DNA of 27,085 bases from Actinomycetes bacterium (lineage in GTDB: Bacteria; Actinomycetota; Actinomycetes; Actinomycetales; Demequinaceae): contig JAEYUX010000025.1 of the NCBI GenBank assembly GCA_023432235.1, positions 1 through 27,085 of the forward strand. The letters run 5' to 3'. The notes beneath the pieces were generated by a model that was given only the letters and a program-made list of their open reading frames with translations, searched no databases and had not been told where the DNA came from. A program made the position numbers and the translations under genes. Shown here in pieces: positions 8,305 through 14,990 of the stretch (within the stretch, counting starts at the first letter, position 1; each line of letters begins with the position of its first letter).

Positions 8305-9246
8305 ATGGACGTGATGATCCTGGCAGGAGGGCTGTCGCACGAACGCGACGTCTCGATCCGCTCGGGAAGGCGCGTCAAGGATGCCCTCGAGGCGCATGGT
8401 GTCACCGTCACCTTGGCCGACGTCGACACCTCGCTCATCCCCACGTTGCGCGGGCTCACCAACACCGTTGTGTGGCCACTTCTCCACGGCGCCTCCGGCG
8501 AAGACGGCTCACTTCAGGCCCTGCTTGAGCTCACCGGCGTCCCGTTCGTTGGGACCCGCTCTCAAGAGGCGCGCGTTGCGTGGGTCAAACCCGTTGCAAA
8601 GGCGGTGTTCACGCGCGCTGGAGTTGCCACTCCGGAGTCCGTCACCTTGCCTCAGTCGCTTTTCCGCGAGGCCGGTGCCGAGCACGTGATGGAAGCGATT
8701 CTCGCGAACTTCGACCTGCCGCTTGTGGTGAAGCCCGCCCGCGGCGGATCCGCTCTCGGGGTCTCGCTCGTCACCGACCGCAGTGAACTCGCACAGGCCA
8801 TGGTGCATTGCTTCGCGTACGGCGATATGGCACTCGTTGAGACGGCGGTCACCGGCACCGAGGTGGCCGTGTCAGTTGTGGGCACCGGCGATAGCGCCAG
8901 GGTGCTGCCCGGCGTAGAAATCGTCTGTGACGGCCCGTATGACTACGACGCCCGCTACAACCCCGGACGGGTCGAGTACTTCGCTCCTGCACGCCTCAGT
9001 GCCGAGGGAGCCGCTGCTGTTGAGGCCGCCGCCCTTGCCGTCCACCGCAGCATGGGGCTCGTCGACCTCTCGCGCATCGACCTCATCCTCGATGACAAGG
9101 GCGTGGCATCCGTACTCGACATCAATATCGCGCCGGGTATGACCGAGACCTCGCTGTTCCCCCAGGCGGTCGATGCCGCCGGCCTCGACCTCGGTGCCCT
9201 CTACGCAAACATCTGCGCAGACGCCCTCGCCCGCACCCAGGGCTAA
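8305..9246 (+). CDS. D-alanine--D-alanine ligase-like ATP-grasp enzyme (short class)
   Basis: A 313-residue ATP-grasp ligase, close to the length of E. coli DdlB, which joins two D-alanines for peptidoglycan. Family motifs are present: GGLSHERDVS (8-17) with the catalytic Glu13, LHGASGEDGSLQ (60-71), the ATP-binding KPARGGSALGVS (143-154), the omega-loop YDYDARY (212-218), SRIDLIL (256-262) with the substrate-binding Arg, and DINIAPGMTETSLFP (272-286). Two positions differ from the usual: the metal-binding Glu of E-x-N is Asp272 (Asn274 kept), and the second Ser of the GSS loop is Ala150. Both are mild changes, so activity is likely, but substrate choice may differ from D-Ala plus D-Ala. It lies just downstream of the aminotransferase and convergent with parB. 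Confidence 0.85.
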   Translation: MDVMILAGGLSHERDVSIRSGRRVKDALEAHGVTVTLADVDTSLIPTLRGLTNTVVWPLLHGASGEDGSLQALLELTGVPFVGTRSQEARVAWVKPVAKAVFTRAGVATPESVTLPQSLFREAGAEHVMEAILANFDLPLVVKPARGGSALGVSLVTDRSELAQAMVHCFAYGDMALVETAVTGTEVAVSVVGTGDSARVLPGVEIVCDGPYDYDARYNPGRVEYFAPARLSAEGAAAVEAAALAVHRSMGLVDLSRIDLILDDKGVASVLDINIAPGMTETSLFPQAVDAAGLDLGALYANICADALARTQG

Positions 9247-9305
9247 GCGCACGCACGCGGCGTGCTGCGACGCGAGTCGAACCCACCGACGGCGTCCTGG
9301 ACCCT

Positions 9306-10316
9306 CTACGGCGTGAAGAGCCCCGGATCCTTCGGGTTGATCACCTGGACGATGCGGTTGAGGTCTTCGACCGTTGCGAAGTCGATGGTGATCGCACCCT
9401 TCGACCGTCCAAGCTTCACCTTGACCCGTGTATCGAGGTGGTCTCCCAGGCGCGCTGACAGCTCGTCTAAGGCCCCTGTGTGTCCTCCAGGGCGCACAGA
9501 GCCTCGCGTGGCCGTTGGCGCCTTCACGCCAAGCGTGACGGCCTCCTCCGTGGCACGTACGGACAGTCCCTCGGCCACGATGCGCGCGGCAAGGGCATCC
9601 ATTTGCTCCGGCGTGTCCAGTGTAAGGAGCGCGCGCGCGTGGCCCGCGCTCAGCACACCTGCCGCGACGCGCTTCTGGACGGCTGGCGGCAGCTTGAGCA
9701 GGCGAAGAGTGTTGCTGATCTGTGGACGTGAACGCGAGATGCGCTCCGCCAACTGCTCGTGAGTGATGCCGAAGTCGTCAAGCAGCTGCTGGTAGGCGGC
9801 CGCTTCTTCGAGCGGGTTCAACTGGGAGCGGTGGAGGTTCTCAACAAGCGCATCGCGCAGCATGTCCGTGTCATCTGTGCTGCGGATGATCGCGGGGATC
9901 TCACTCAGGCCAGCCTCGCGGGTGGCACGCAAGCGCCGCTCACCCATGATGAGCTCGTAGCCCTCCCCTTCCGGATTGGGTCGCACCACGATCGGCTGCA
10001 GAACACCGATCTCCCTGATGGAGCCAATCAACTCCGCAAGAGCATCGGGATCGAACACCGTGCGCGGTTGGCGGGGATTCGGCACCACCTGCGCTGGGTC
10101 GATGTAGGCAAAGCGGGCCCCAGGAACGGCACGGAGGCCCTCGGCCTCGACGGCGGCCGCCATCGTCTCCGTGCTGGCTCGTTGCACGGTGCCCGTGTCA
10201 GCAAAGAACACATCATGCGGGCGGGCGCCGCGCTCGGCGTTCGTCTCCTCAGGCTCGGTGGGGATCAGCGCACCGAGTCCGCGTCCAAGGCCACGAGTCT
10301 TGGGCTTACTGCTCAC
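9306..10316 (-). CDS. parB: Chromosome-partitioning protein ParB (CTPase, parS-binding)
   Basis: A 336-residue parS-binding clamp that loads on the origin region and spreads along DNA. It has the N-terminal GLGRGLGALIP segment (9-19), which in this family stimulates ParA. After a linker come the ParB/Srx CTPase core with GERRLRA (125-131) and ENLHRSQLNPLEEA (159-172), the helix-turn-helix (about 183-205, THEQLAERISRSRPQISNTLRLL) and a C-terminal dimerisation part. The GTG start overlaps the parA stop (GTGA), giving coupled synthesis. Its likely targets, three parS sites, lie at 11358-12390. Confidence 0.97.
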   Translation of the reverse strand: MSSKPKTRGLGRGLGALIPTEPEETNAERGARPHDVFFADTGTVQRASTETMAAAVEAEGLRAVPGARFAYIDPAQVVPNPRQPRTVFDPDALAELIGSIREIGVLQPIVVRPNPEGEGYELIMGERRLRATREAGLSEIPAIIRSTDDTDMLRDALVENLHRSQLNPLEEAAAYQQLLDDFGITHEQLAERISRSRPQISNTLRLLKLPPAVQKRVAAGVLSAGHARALLTLDTPEQMDALAARIVAEGLSVRATEEAVTLGVKAPTATRGSVRPGGHTGALDELSARLGDHLDTRVKVKLGRSKGAITIDFATVEDLNRIVQVINPKDPGLFTP

Positions 10317-11317
10317 TGGGCACCTCCGGCGGCAGCGCCGCGCTCAGCCACTTCGCGAGCGACCGCAAGGTATGCGACGGCGCCCGACGAGTGGGGGTCA
10401 TGAGTGATAACGGTCTTGCCAAAGCTCGGAGCCTCAGACACACGGACTGATCGGGGCACCGTCTGCTCGAGGGTCTGGTCCGGGAAGTGCGAGCGCACCT
10501 CGGACGCAACCTCGCGTGCCAGGTTGGTGCGCTGGTCATACATCGTCAGCACGATCGTCGACACATGAATGCCGGGGTTGAGGTGCTTCTTCACCATCTC
10601 CACGGTCTTGATCAGTTGGGTGAGGCCCTCAAGCGCGTAGTACTCGCACTGAATGGGAATGAGCACCTCAGTAGCTACGACCATCGCATTGAGAGTGAGA
10701 AGTCCGAGACTCGGCGGGCAGTCAATGAAGATGTAATCGAGGTTCTTGCCCTCATTCGCGAGCAACTGCGTGATCGCGGTGTGAAGGCGGTATTCGCGCT
10801 TCACGGCGGAGACGAGCTCGATGTCGGCGCCGGCGAGGTCGATCGTCGCGGGCACACACCACAGCGTCGGCAGGTCCGGGCAGCGCTGGACAACCGACGC
10901 AATCGATGCGTCGTCAAGAAGGACTTCGTAAATCGATGGGGTGCCAGCGCGGTGTTCGACGCCGAGCGCCGTCGAGGCATTGCCTTGAGGGTCTGCGTCG
11001 ATGACGAGCACGTTCGCGCCCTTGCTCGCAAGGGCTGCAGCCACGTTGACCGACGTCGTCGTCTTGCCAACGCCCCCCTTCTGATTAGAGACCGCGATCA
11101 CTCGCGTGCGAGCGGGGCGAGGGAAGTCTTGAGCCTCAAGACGTCGCCGCAGGCGCTCCGTCTCCATCAACTCGGCGGCAAGCGGGCTGTCGCCATCCAC
11201 TTGGATTCCTCCAAAGGGGTCGTGAGCCTTGGGCGACTCGGGTGTCTGGCCGGAAGCTGGATCCGCCGTGGCGATCCGCGCGTCCGAGAGCACGTGGTGC
11301 TCTTGAGATGCCGTCAC
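10313..11317 (-). CDS. parA: Chromosome-partitioning ATPase ParA (Soj)
   Basis: A 334-residue deviant-Walker ATPase that moves ParB-parS complexes along the nucleoid. The first 70 residues are a family-variable extension. Then come TRVIAVSNQKGGVGKTTT with the deviant Walker A K80GGVGKTT87, the Walker A' DADPQGNAS, and FIDCPPSLG (Walker B). The GTG start at 11317 is supported by GAGGAG five bases upstream (revcomp of 11323-11328). A parS site lies 40 bases upstream of the start and a DnaA-box cluster slightly further, so expression may respond to ParB and DnaA. Confidence 0.97.
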   Translation of the reverse strand: MTASQEHHVLSDARIATADPASGQTPESPKAHDPFGGIQVDGDSPLAAELMETERLRRRLEAQDFPRPARTRVIAVSNQKGGVGKTTTSVNVAAALASKGANVLVIDADPQGNASTALGVEHRAGTPSIYEVLLDDASIASVVQRCPDLPTLWCVPATIDLAGADIELVSAVKREYRLHTAITQLLANEGKNLDYIFIDCPPSLGLLTLNAMVVATEVLIPIQCEYYALEGLTQLIKTVEMVKKHLNPGIHVSTIVLTMYDQRTNLAREVASEVRSHFPDQTLEQTVPRSVRVSEAPSFGKTVITHDPHSSGAVAYLAVAREVAERGAAAGGAQ

Positions 11318-11357
11318 AGGGTCTCCTCACGATGTTTGGCGTTGACGCAAGGGTCAA

Positions 11358-11373
11358 TGTTTCACGTGAAACA
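11358..11373. promoter_or_regulatory. parS: parS site 1 (perfect 16-bp palindrome)
   Basis: TGTTTCACGTGAAACA, the exact bacterial parS consensus bound by ParB, 40 bases upstream of the parA start. On the minus strand it abuts TTGACC (11352-11357), a possible -35 hexamer, so ParB binding here could affect parA transcription. Confidence 0.97.
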
Positions 11374-11401
11374 TCCTGTCGGCAAACGGCGGCGACGCCA
11401 C

Positions 11402-11410
11402 TTGTCCACA
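11402..11410 (+). promoter_or_regulatory. DnaA box, perfect TTGTCCACA
   Basis: Exact match to the high-GC actinobacterial DnaA box TTGTCCACA. It is the best DnaA-box match I saw in the window, yet it lies upstream of parA and not in the dnaA-dnaN gap. Confidence 0.75.
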
Positions 11411-11445
11411 CGTGTCCTGGGGAGGACGGCGTGAGGGCCACTGCC

Positions 11446-11454
11446 TGTGGACGA
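11446..11454 (-). promoter_or_regulatory. DnaA-box-like site TCGTCCACA
   Basis: Reads TCGTCCACA on the minus strand, one mismatch from TTGTCCACA, 44 bases from the perfect box at 11402. Confidence 0.5.
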
Positions 11455-11490
11455 CGCCCGCATAAGGGGCCCACTGAGGCGAGAATCACC

Positions 11491-11499
11491 TGTGGAAAA
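11491..11499 (-). promoter_or_regulatory. DnaA-box-like site TTTTCCACA
   Basis: Reads TTTTCCACA on the minus strand, fitting the relaxed consensus TTWTNCACA. It is 45 bases from the middle box and identical to a site in the dnaA-dnaN region (16470-16478). Confidence 0.5.
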
Positions 11500-11517
11500 G
11501 TTGGGGAGAAGATTTTC

Positions 11518-12183
11518 TCAGCGACTGGGCGTGTCGCGAGCGAGTCGCACCACAGTGGTGGGCTCAAGCCCCGGCAGTGTTGGTGCCGAAATGACCTCAG
11601 CGGTGAGACGGGCCTTCCTCAGCGCGTACTTCGCCCGCTCGATCTCGTCGGCTGCCGAGCGACCCTTCAGCAGTGCCATCGATCCGTTCTCGGCGAGCAA
11701 AGGCGCGCACCACTTGATGAGTTTGTCAATGCTTGCCACGGCCCGGGCAGTCAGTGCGCCGGCCTCAACGCCTTCCCAGAACTCCTCCGCTCGGCCACGC
11801 AACACCCGTACGTTGGTGAGGCCGACGTGGTCGGCCGCCTCAGTCAGCCACGCGACGCGACGCTCCATCGGCTCAATGAGAGTGACCTCCCGGTCAGGCA
11901 ACATCGCCGCGATGACAAGGCCGGGCAGGCCCGCGCCGGAGCCGACGTCGACGATGTCGCCGTGCCCAAGGAAAGGCACCACGGCGGCAGAGTTGAGAAT
12001 GTGGCGCTCCCACAGGCGATCGAGTTCGCGAGGGCCGATGAGTCCGCGCACCTCCCCCTCTTGAGCGAGAAGCGACGCGAACGACGCCACGGCGTCAAAG
12101 CGCGAGCCAAAGAGATCGCGCAGCGCGTCACCATCGATCGATGCCAAATCGGTCGCGGGCGCGTCGGGTGATGGTGTCGTCAT
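11518..12183 (-). CDS. rsmG: 16S rRNA m7G527 methyltransferase RsmG (GidB)
   Basis: A 221-residue SAM-dependent enzyme that methylates G527 of 16S rRNA. It shows the SAM-binding DIVDVGSGAGLPGLVIA (76-92), the preceding family motif RLWERHILNS (56-65), and LIEPMERRVAWL following. An in-frame TTG directly before the ATG at 12183 is possible, but the Shine-Dalgarno GGGAGGG (revcomp of 12189-12195) is better spaced for the ATG. It lies between jag and parA, with parS sites on both sides. In this family loss of function can give low-level streptomycin resistance. Confidence 0.95.
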   Translation of the reverse strand: MTTPSPDAPATDLASIDGDALRDLFGSRFDAVASFASLLAQEGEVRGLIGPRELDRLWERHILNSAAVVPFLGHGDIVDVGSGAGLPGLVIAAMLPDREVTLIEPMERRVAWLTEAADHVGLTNVRVLRGRAEEFWEGVEAGALTARAVASIDKLIKWCAPLLAENGSMALLKGRSAADEIERAKYALRKARLTAEVISAPTLPGLEPTTVVRLARDTPSR

Positions 12184-12282
12184 CAAGACCCTCCCTCGGT
12201 GACTCGTGAAGTCTGCACATCCTGCTCGGTCGCGTGAGCGTGCCGGGTCTCACTGTGCCACGACTCGCCCCTTCCGCCGAAT

Positions 12283-12298
12283 TGTTTCACGTGAAACA
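12283..12298. promoter_or_regulatory. parS: parS site 2 (perfect 16-bp palindrome)
   Basis: Exact TGTTTCACGTGAAACA in the rsmG-jag intergenic region, 100 bases upstream of rsmG and on the promoter side of that gene. Confidence 0.97.
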
Positions 12299-12329
12299 TC
12301 GCGGCTCGTCGCGGGGACGGGAAAGCAAA

Positions 12330-12355
12330 GCGGGCCACGCTTTCGCGTGGCCCGC
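12330..12355 (-). terminator. Rho-independent terminator after jag
   Basis: On the minus strand GCGGGCCACGC and GCGTGGCCCGC form a perfect 11-base-pair stem closed by a GAAA tetraloop and followed by TTTGCTTT. It lies after the jag stop in the direction of transcription and would end the rpmH-to-jag message before rsmG. Confidence 0.85.
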
Positions 12356-12374
12356 TCTCAGGGCTTGCTCTCAA

Positions 12375-12390
12375 TGTTTCACGTGAAACA
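12375..12390. promoter_or_regulatory. parS: parS site 3 (16-bp core within a 22-bp palindrome)
   Basis: Exact TGTTTCACGTGAAACA; symmetry extends three bases further on each side (CAA...TTG, 12372-12393). It lies a few bases beyond the jag stop codon, on the other side of the terminator from site 2. Confidence 0.97.
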
Positions 12391-12397
12391 TTGACGC

Positions 12398-12883
12398 CTA
12401 CTCGGCGGGAAGCACCTTCACGTGGCGGTGCGGGTCTTCCCCTTCGGACTCAGACACGAGGCCCGCATCAAGCACAACGTCGTGGACAACCTTGCGCTCG
12501 AAGGCGTTCATCGATGGCAAAGCCACCGGCTGTCCGCTCTCCTTCACCTTCGCGATAGCCTCGCGAGCCTGCTCTGCGAGCTGCTCCTTACGGCCTGCGC
12601 GGAAGTCAGCGATGTCGAGCATGAGGCGGCTCATCGCACCCGTCTCTGACTGCACAGCGAGACGGGCGAGGTCCTGAAGTGCGTCGAGCACCTCGCCGTC
12701 CGGACCAACAAGGCGCTTGAGGTCGAGGCTTGGCCCTTCCGACACCACGGCGACCTTGGGCCGCCCCGCCTCTACCGAGATGTCAATGTCGCCATCCATG
12801 TCGAGGATGTCGAGGAGCTCTTCAAGAAAGTCCGCGGCAATGTCGCCCTCGTGCTCGAGGTCCTTGCGGTTGTCGTCGTTCAT
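12398..12883 (-). CDS. jag: RNA-binding protein Jag/KhpB-like (KH and R3H domains)
   Basis: A 161-residue RNA-binding protein encoded next to yidC in most Gram-positives. It has an acidic N-terminus, a KH-II-like domain (about 33-95, including LVGPDGEVLDALQDLARL, the GxxG-like loop) and an R3H domain (about 98-158, MNAFERKVVHDVV then EGEDPHRHVKV with the conserved Arg and His). The ATG at 12883 is chosen since AAGGA precedes it and the frame upstream (to 12922) shows no conservation. It is the last gene before a strong terminator. Confidence 0.92.
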   Translation of the reverse strand: MNDDNRKDLEHEGDIAADFLEELLDILDMDGDIDISVEAGRPKVAVVSEGPSLDLKRLVGPDGEVLDALQDLARLAVQSETGAMSRLMLDIADFRAGRKEQLAEQAREAIAKVKESGQPVALPSMNAFERKVVHDVVLDAGLVSESEGEDPHRHVKVLPAE

Positions 12884-12925
12884 GACCGTCCTTGCGAATG
12901 GGGCCACCACAGCGGCGGCCAACGT

Positions 12926-13975
12926 CTAGGTGAGCTCGATACCGGGTGCGTCTGAGCCGGCGTCCCTGTCGCTCTGCTCGGCCTGCTGTCCGGCAGGCTT
13001 GGCGCCCGTCTTCTTGGCACGCTTCTTGCTCTTGGGCTGTGCACGCTGACGAGCCTTGCGCTCCTCCTCAGCGATGCGTGCAGCTTCCTCTTCGTCGAGG
13101 CGTGCCTGCTCAAGAGTGCGGCCGTCGGGCGTCAGGCCCTTCTTGGCAAACTTCTCTGCCTGGCGCTCCTTGAAGATCCGCTCCGCTTCAGAGCCAGGAG
13201 TCGGGTTGCGCTTGATGACGTAGAACTGCTGGCCCATCGACCACACGTTGGAGACGGTCCAGTAGATGAGAACACCGATGGGGAAGTTCGGACCGGAGAT
13301 GACGAAGATGAACGGCAAGGCGTACATCAGCATCTTCTGCTGCTGAGCCATCGGACCTTCGAGCGCCGAGGCCGGCATGTTCTTCATCGTCAACTGACGC
13401 TGAGCAAAGAACTGCGTGGAAACCATCGCGACAATGAGGATTGTCGCGATGACCCGCACCGAGGTGACCTGAGTTCCAATGAAAGTCTCGTGAAGGGGTG
13501 CACCGAACAAGAGAGCGTCGTGAGCCGTGAGTCGAAGCTCCTCAGTGAGGAGGCCGATCGGCTCACCGCCTTCCTTCATCGAGTAGTTGAGCACACGGAA
13601 CAGAGCGAAGAAGATCGGCGCCTGGAGCAGCAAAGGCAAGCACGATGAGAAGGGGTTGGTCTTGTGCTTCGAGTACAAGGCCATCGTCTCTTTGGTCATC
13701 GCCTCGCGCGATGCCTGATCCTTCTTGCCCTTGTACTTGTCCTGAACCGCGCGCAGCTCGGGAGCGATCATCTGCATCGCGCGCTGCGCCTTGATCTGGC
13801 GCACAAAGATCGGAATGAGCGCCATGCGGACCACGATCGTGAGACCGACGATCGACAGCGCCCACGTGAGGCCCGAGCCGGAATCCATGCCAAGGAACGT
13901 GAGGCCGTGGTGCACCAGCACCATGATGTTCGCCACGACCCACTCGAGCGGGTAGAGGAATGCCAAGAAGTCCAC
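12926..13975 (-). CDS. yidC: Membrane protein insertase YidC (Oxa1 family)
   Basis: A 349-residue integral membrane insertase for Sec-dependent and independent proteins. It is the Gram-positive form: no large periplasmic P1 domain, about five TM segments, a hydrophilic cytosolic hairpin (IAPELRAVQDKYKGKKDQ) and the conserved positively charged groove residue in IVVRMALIP. The C-terminal tail (about 270-349) is long, charged and rich in Arg, Lys and Glu, as in ribosome-binding actinobacterial YidC. The GTG start is preceded by AAGGAC at 5 bases. It lies 9 bases after yidD. Confidence 0.97.
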   Translation of the reverse strand: MDFLAFLYPLEWVVANIMVLVHHGLTFLGMDSGSGLTWALSIVGLTIVVRMALIPIFVRQIKAQRAMQMIAPELRAVQDKYKGKKDQASREAMTKETMALYSKHKTNPFSSCLPLLLQAPIFFALFRVLNYSMKEGGEPIGLLTEELRLTAHDALLFGAPLHETFIGTQVTSVRVIATILIVAMVSTQFFAQRQLTMKNMPASALEGPMAQQQKMLMYALPFIFVISGPNFPIGVLIYWTVSNVWSMGQQFYVIKRNPTPGSEAERIFKERQAEKFAKKGLTPDGRTLEQARLDEEEAARIAEEERKARQRAQPKSKKRAKKTGAKPAGQQAEQSDRDAGSDAPGIELT

Positions 13976-13984
13976 GTGTGGTCC

Positions 13985-14287
13985 TTACGTTGTTACTGAT
14001 GAAGTCGGGGGGCGGTGCCCAAACAGCGGTGTTCCCACTGCGGGCACCTCGTCAACTCCGCCGTTGCTCCACGGATTGCAGCGCAGGATCCGCCAGCTCG
14101 CAAGAGCAGCACCCTTCACAGCACCGTGACGACGTACGGCCTCAAGACCGTAGTGCGAGCACGAGGGGTAGTACTTGCAGGTAGGGCCGGTCATCGGGGA
14201 GATGACCAGTTGGTACCCGCGAATAAGTCCAACGAGAGCGAGGCCGGGCAAGCGGGTGAAGCCCCGCGCCACAGACCGCGCGCTCAC
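13985..14287 (-). CDS. yidD: Membrane protein insertion efficiency factor YidD
   Basis: A 100-residue protein of the YidD (UPF0161) family, which aids YidC-dependent insertion. The family core is complete: GLIRGYQLVISPMTG, then PTCKYYPSCSHYGLEAVRRHG with two conserved Cys, then SWRILRCNPW with the third. The amphipathic N-terminus suits peripheral membrane binding. The GTG start overlaps the rnpA stop (GTGA). Confidence 0.96.
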   Translation of the reverse strand: MSARSVARGFTRLPGLALVGLIRGYQLVISPMTGPTCKYYPSCSHYGLEAVRRHGAVKGAALASWRILRCNPWSNGGVDEVPAVGTPLFGHRPPTSSVTT

Positions 14288-14628
14288 GAGGAGACCTTTG
14301 CTTGTGCTCTCGCAACAGCGTCGGCAACATCGCGCTGGAGCCGAGCGAAGGACGTCTCGGCGGCGGCGGGCAGGGCCCGCACAACGACGCCCGTTCCCGC
14401 GGGAAGTGCGGGAAGGAGGTCAGCCATGATCGATCGCAGGCGACGCTTGATCAGATTGCGAGTCACGGCACCTCCCACTGCTCGGGAAACAGCGAAACCG
14501 GCGATGCTCTTGGCATTGCCGGTTTGCGCGAGATACACCACTACTGACTGGGTGCCAGCCTTGCCGCCTCGACGCATGACGACCCGAAAGTCGTCGGAGC
14601 GCCGGAGGCGTTGGCCGGCGGCCAGCAC
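14284..14628 (-). CDS. rnpA: Ribonuclease P protein component
   Basis: A 114-residue basic protein subunit of RNase P, which with its RNA removes tRNA 5' leaders. The N-terminus LRRSDDFRVVMRRGGKAG and the RNR-type motif VGGAVTRNLIKRRLR (normally VGNAVxRNRxKRRLR) are present; the central Arg of RNR is Leu here, a mild variant. The GTG start at 14628 shares one base with the rpmH stop (TAGTG), giving tight coupling from L34 to RnpA. Confidence 0.95.
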   Translation of the reverse strand: MLAAGQRLRRSDDFRVVMRRGGKAGTQSVVVYLAQTGNAKSIAGFAVSRAVGGAVTRNLIKRRLRSIMADLLPALPAGTGVVVRALPAAAETSFARLQRDVADAVARAQAKVSS

Positions 14629-14765
14629 TAGGCCGACAAACCGGCGCGACCCTTGCGGCGGCGTGCCTTCAAGATGGCGCGTCCTGCACGGGTGCGCATG
14701 CGCAGGCGGAAGCCGTGCGTCTTGGCACGCTTACGGTTGTTCGGCTGAAAAGTCCGCTTGCTCAC
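14628..14765 (-). CDS. rpmH: 50S ribosomal protein bL34
   Basis: A 45-residue, very basic ribosomal protein. It begins MSKRTFQPNNRKRAKTHGF and contains RMRTRAGRAILKARRRKGR, the near-invariant L34 pattern. The GTG start at 14765 has GGAG 8 bases upstream and a textbook promoter at 14809-14837. It heads the minus-strand operon rpmH-rnpA-yidD-yidC-jag. Confidence 0.97.
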   Translation of the reverse strand: MSKRTFQPNNRKRAKTHGFRLRMRTRAGRAILKARRRKGRAGLSA

Positions 14766-14808
14766 GGCAATACTCCACGATTAGAGGGGTGGTCTGAATA
14801 GCGCACCT

Positions 14809-14837
14809 ACGGTACGCGGTGGGCAGGCCAGGGTCAA
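14809..14837 (-). promoter_or_regulatory. rpmH promoter
   Basis: On the minus strand, -35 TTGACC (14832-14837) and -10 TACCGT (14809-14814) are separated by exactly 17 bases, matching the actinobacterial housekeeping pattern TTGACN-N17-TANNNT. It drives the operon starting with rpmH. Confidence 0.8.
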
Positions 14838-14852
14838 ATCTCAACGTAGCCG

Positions 14853-14881
14853 TTGGACCACAAGCCCAAACGGTATAGGCT
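14853..14881 (+). promoter_or_regulatory. Candidate dnaA promoter
   Basis: -35 TTGGAC (14853-14858) and -10 TAGGCT (14876-14881) with 17-base spacing, on the plus strand and diverging from the rpmH promoter 15 bases away. It implies a dnaA leader of about 100 bases. Confidence 0.6.
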
Positions 14882-14959
14882 CCCTCATCAGTGCTTCGCA
14901 CGGTTGGAAGACACGCCGGTGAGTACACATGACAATCAGGTAACACGGTCTCAACGGCC

Positions 14960-14968
14960 TGTGCACAA
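14960..14968 (-). promoter_or_regulatory. DnaA-box-like site TTGTGCACA in the dnaA leader
   Basis: Minus-strand TTGTGCACA, one mismatch from TTGTCCACA, about 25 bases before the dnaA start. It could serve autoregulation; weak as a single site. Confidence 0.4.
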
Positions 14969-14990
14969 CGCTGTGGAGAGGAACAGCTCG

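Noticed and set aside
11352..11357. TTGACC next to parS 1 as the -35 of the parA promoter
   Set aside because: A -10 at 17 bases (CATCGT) would place the transcript start at about the start codon, downstream of the good Shine-Dalgarno, so the fit is doubtful; mentioned only as a possibility.
11506..11519. Hairpin GAGAA/TTCTC at the end of rsmG as terminator
   Set aside because: Only a 5-base-pair A/T-rich stem that includes the stop codon, with no T-run after it.
12884..12922. Upstream start for jag adding 13 residues
   Set aside because: The ATG at 12883 has AAGGA in front and the extra residues are not family-like.
14853..14990. Longer dnaA with an N-terminal extension
   Set aside because: The first part overlaps the candidate promoter and the extension has no DnaA similarity; GGAGAGGA fits the GTG at 14991.
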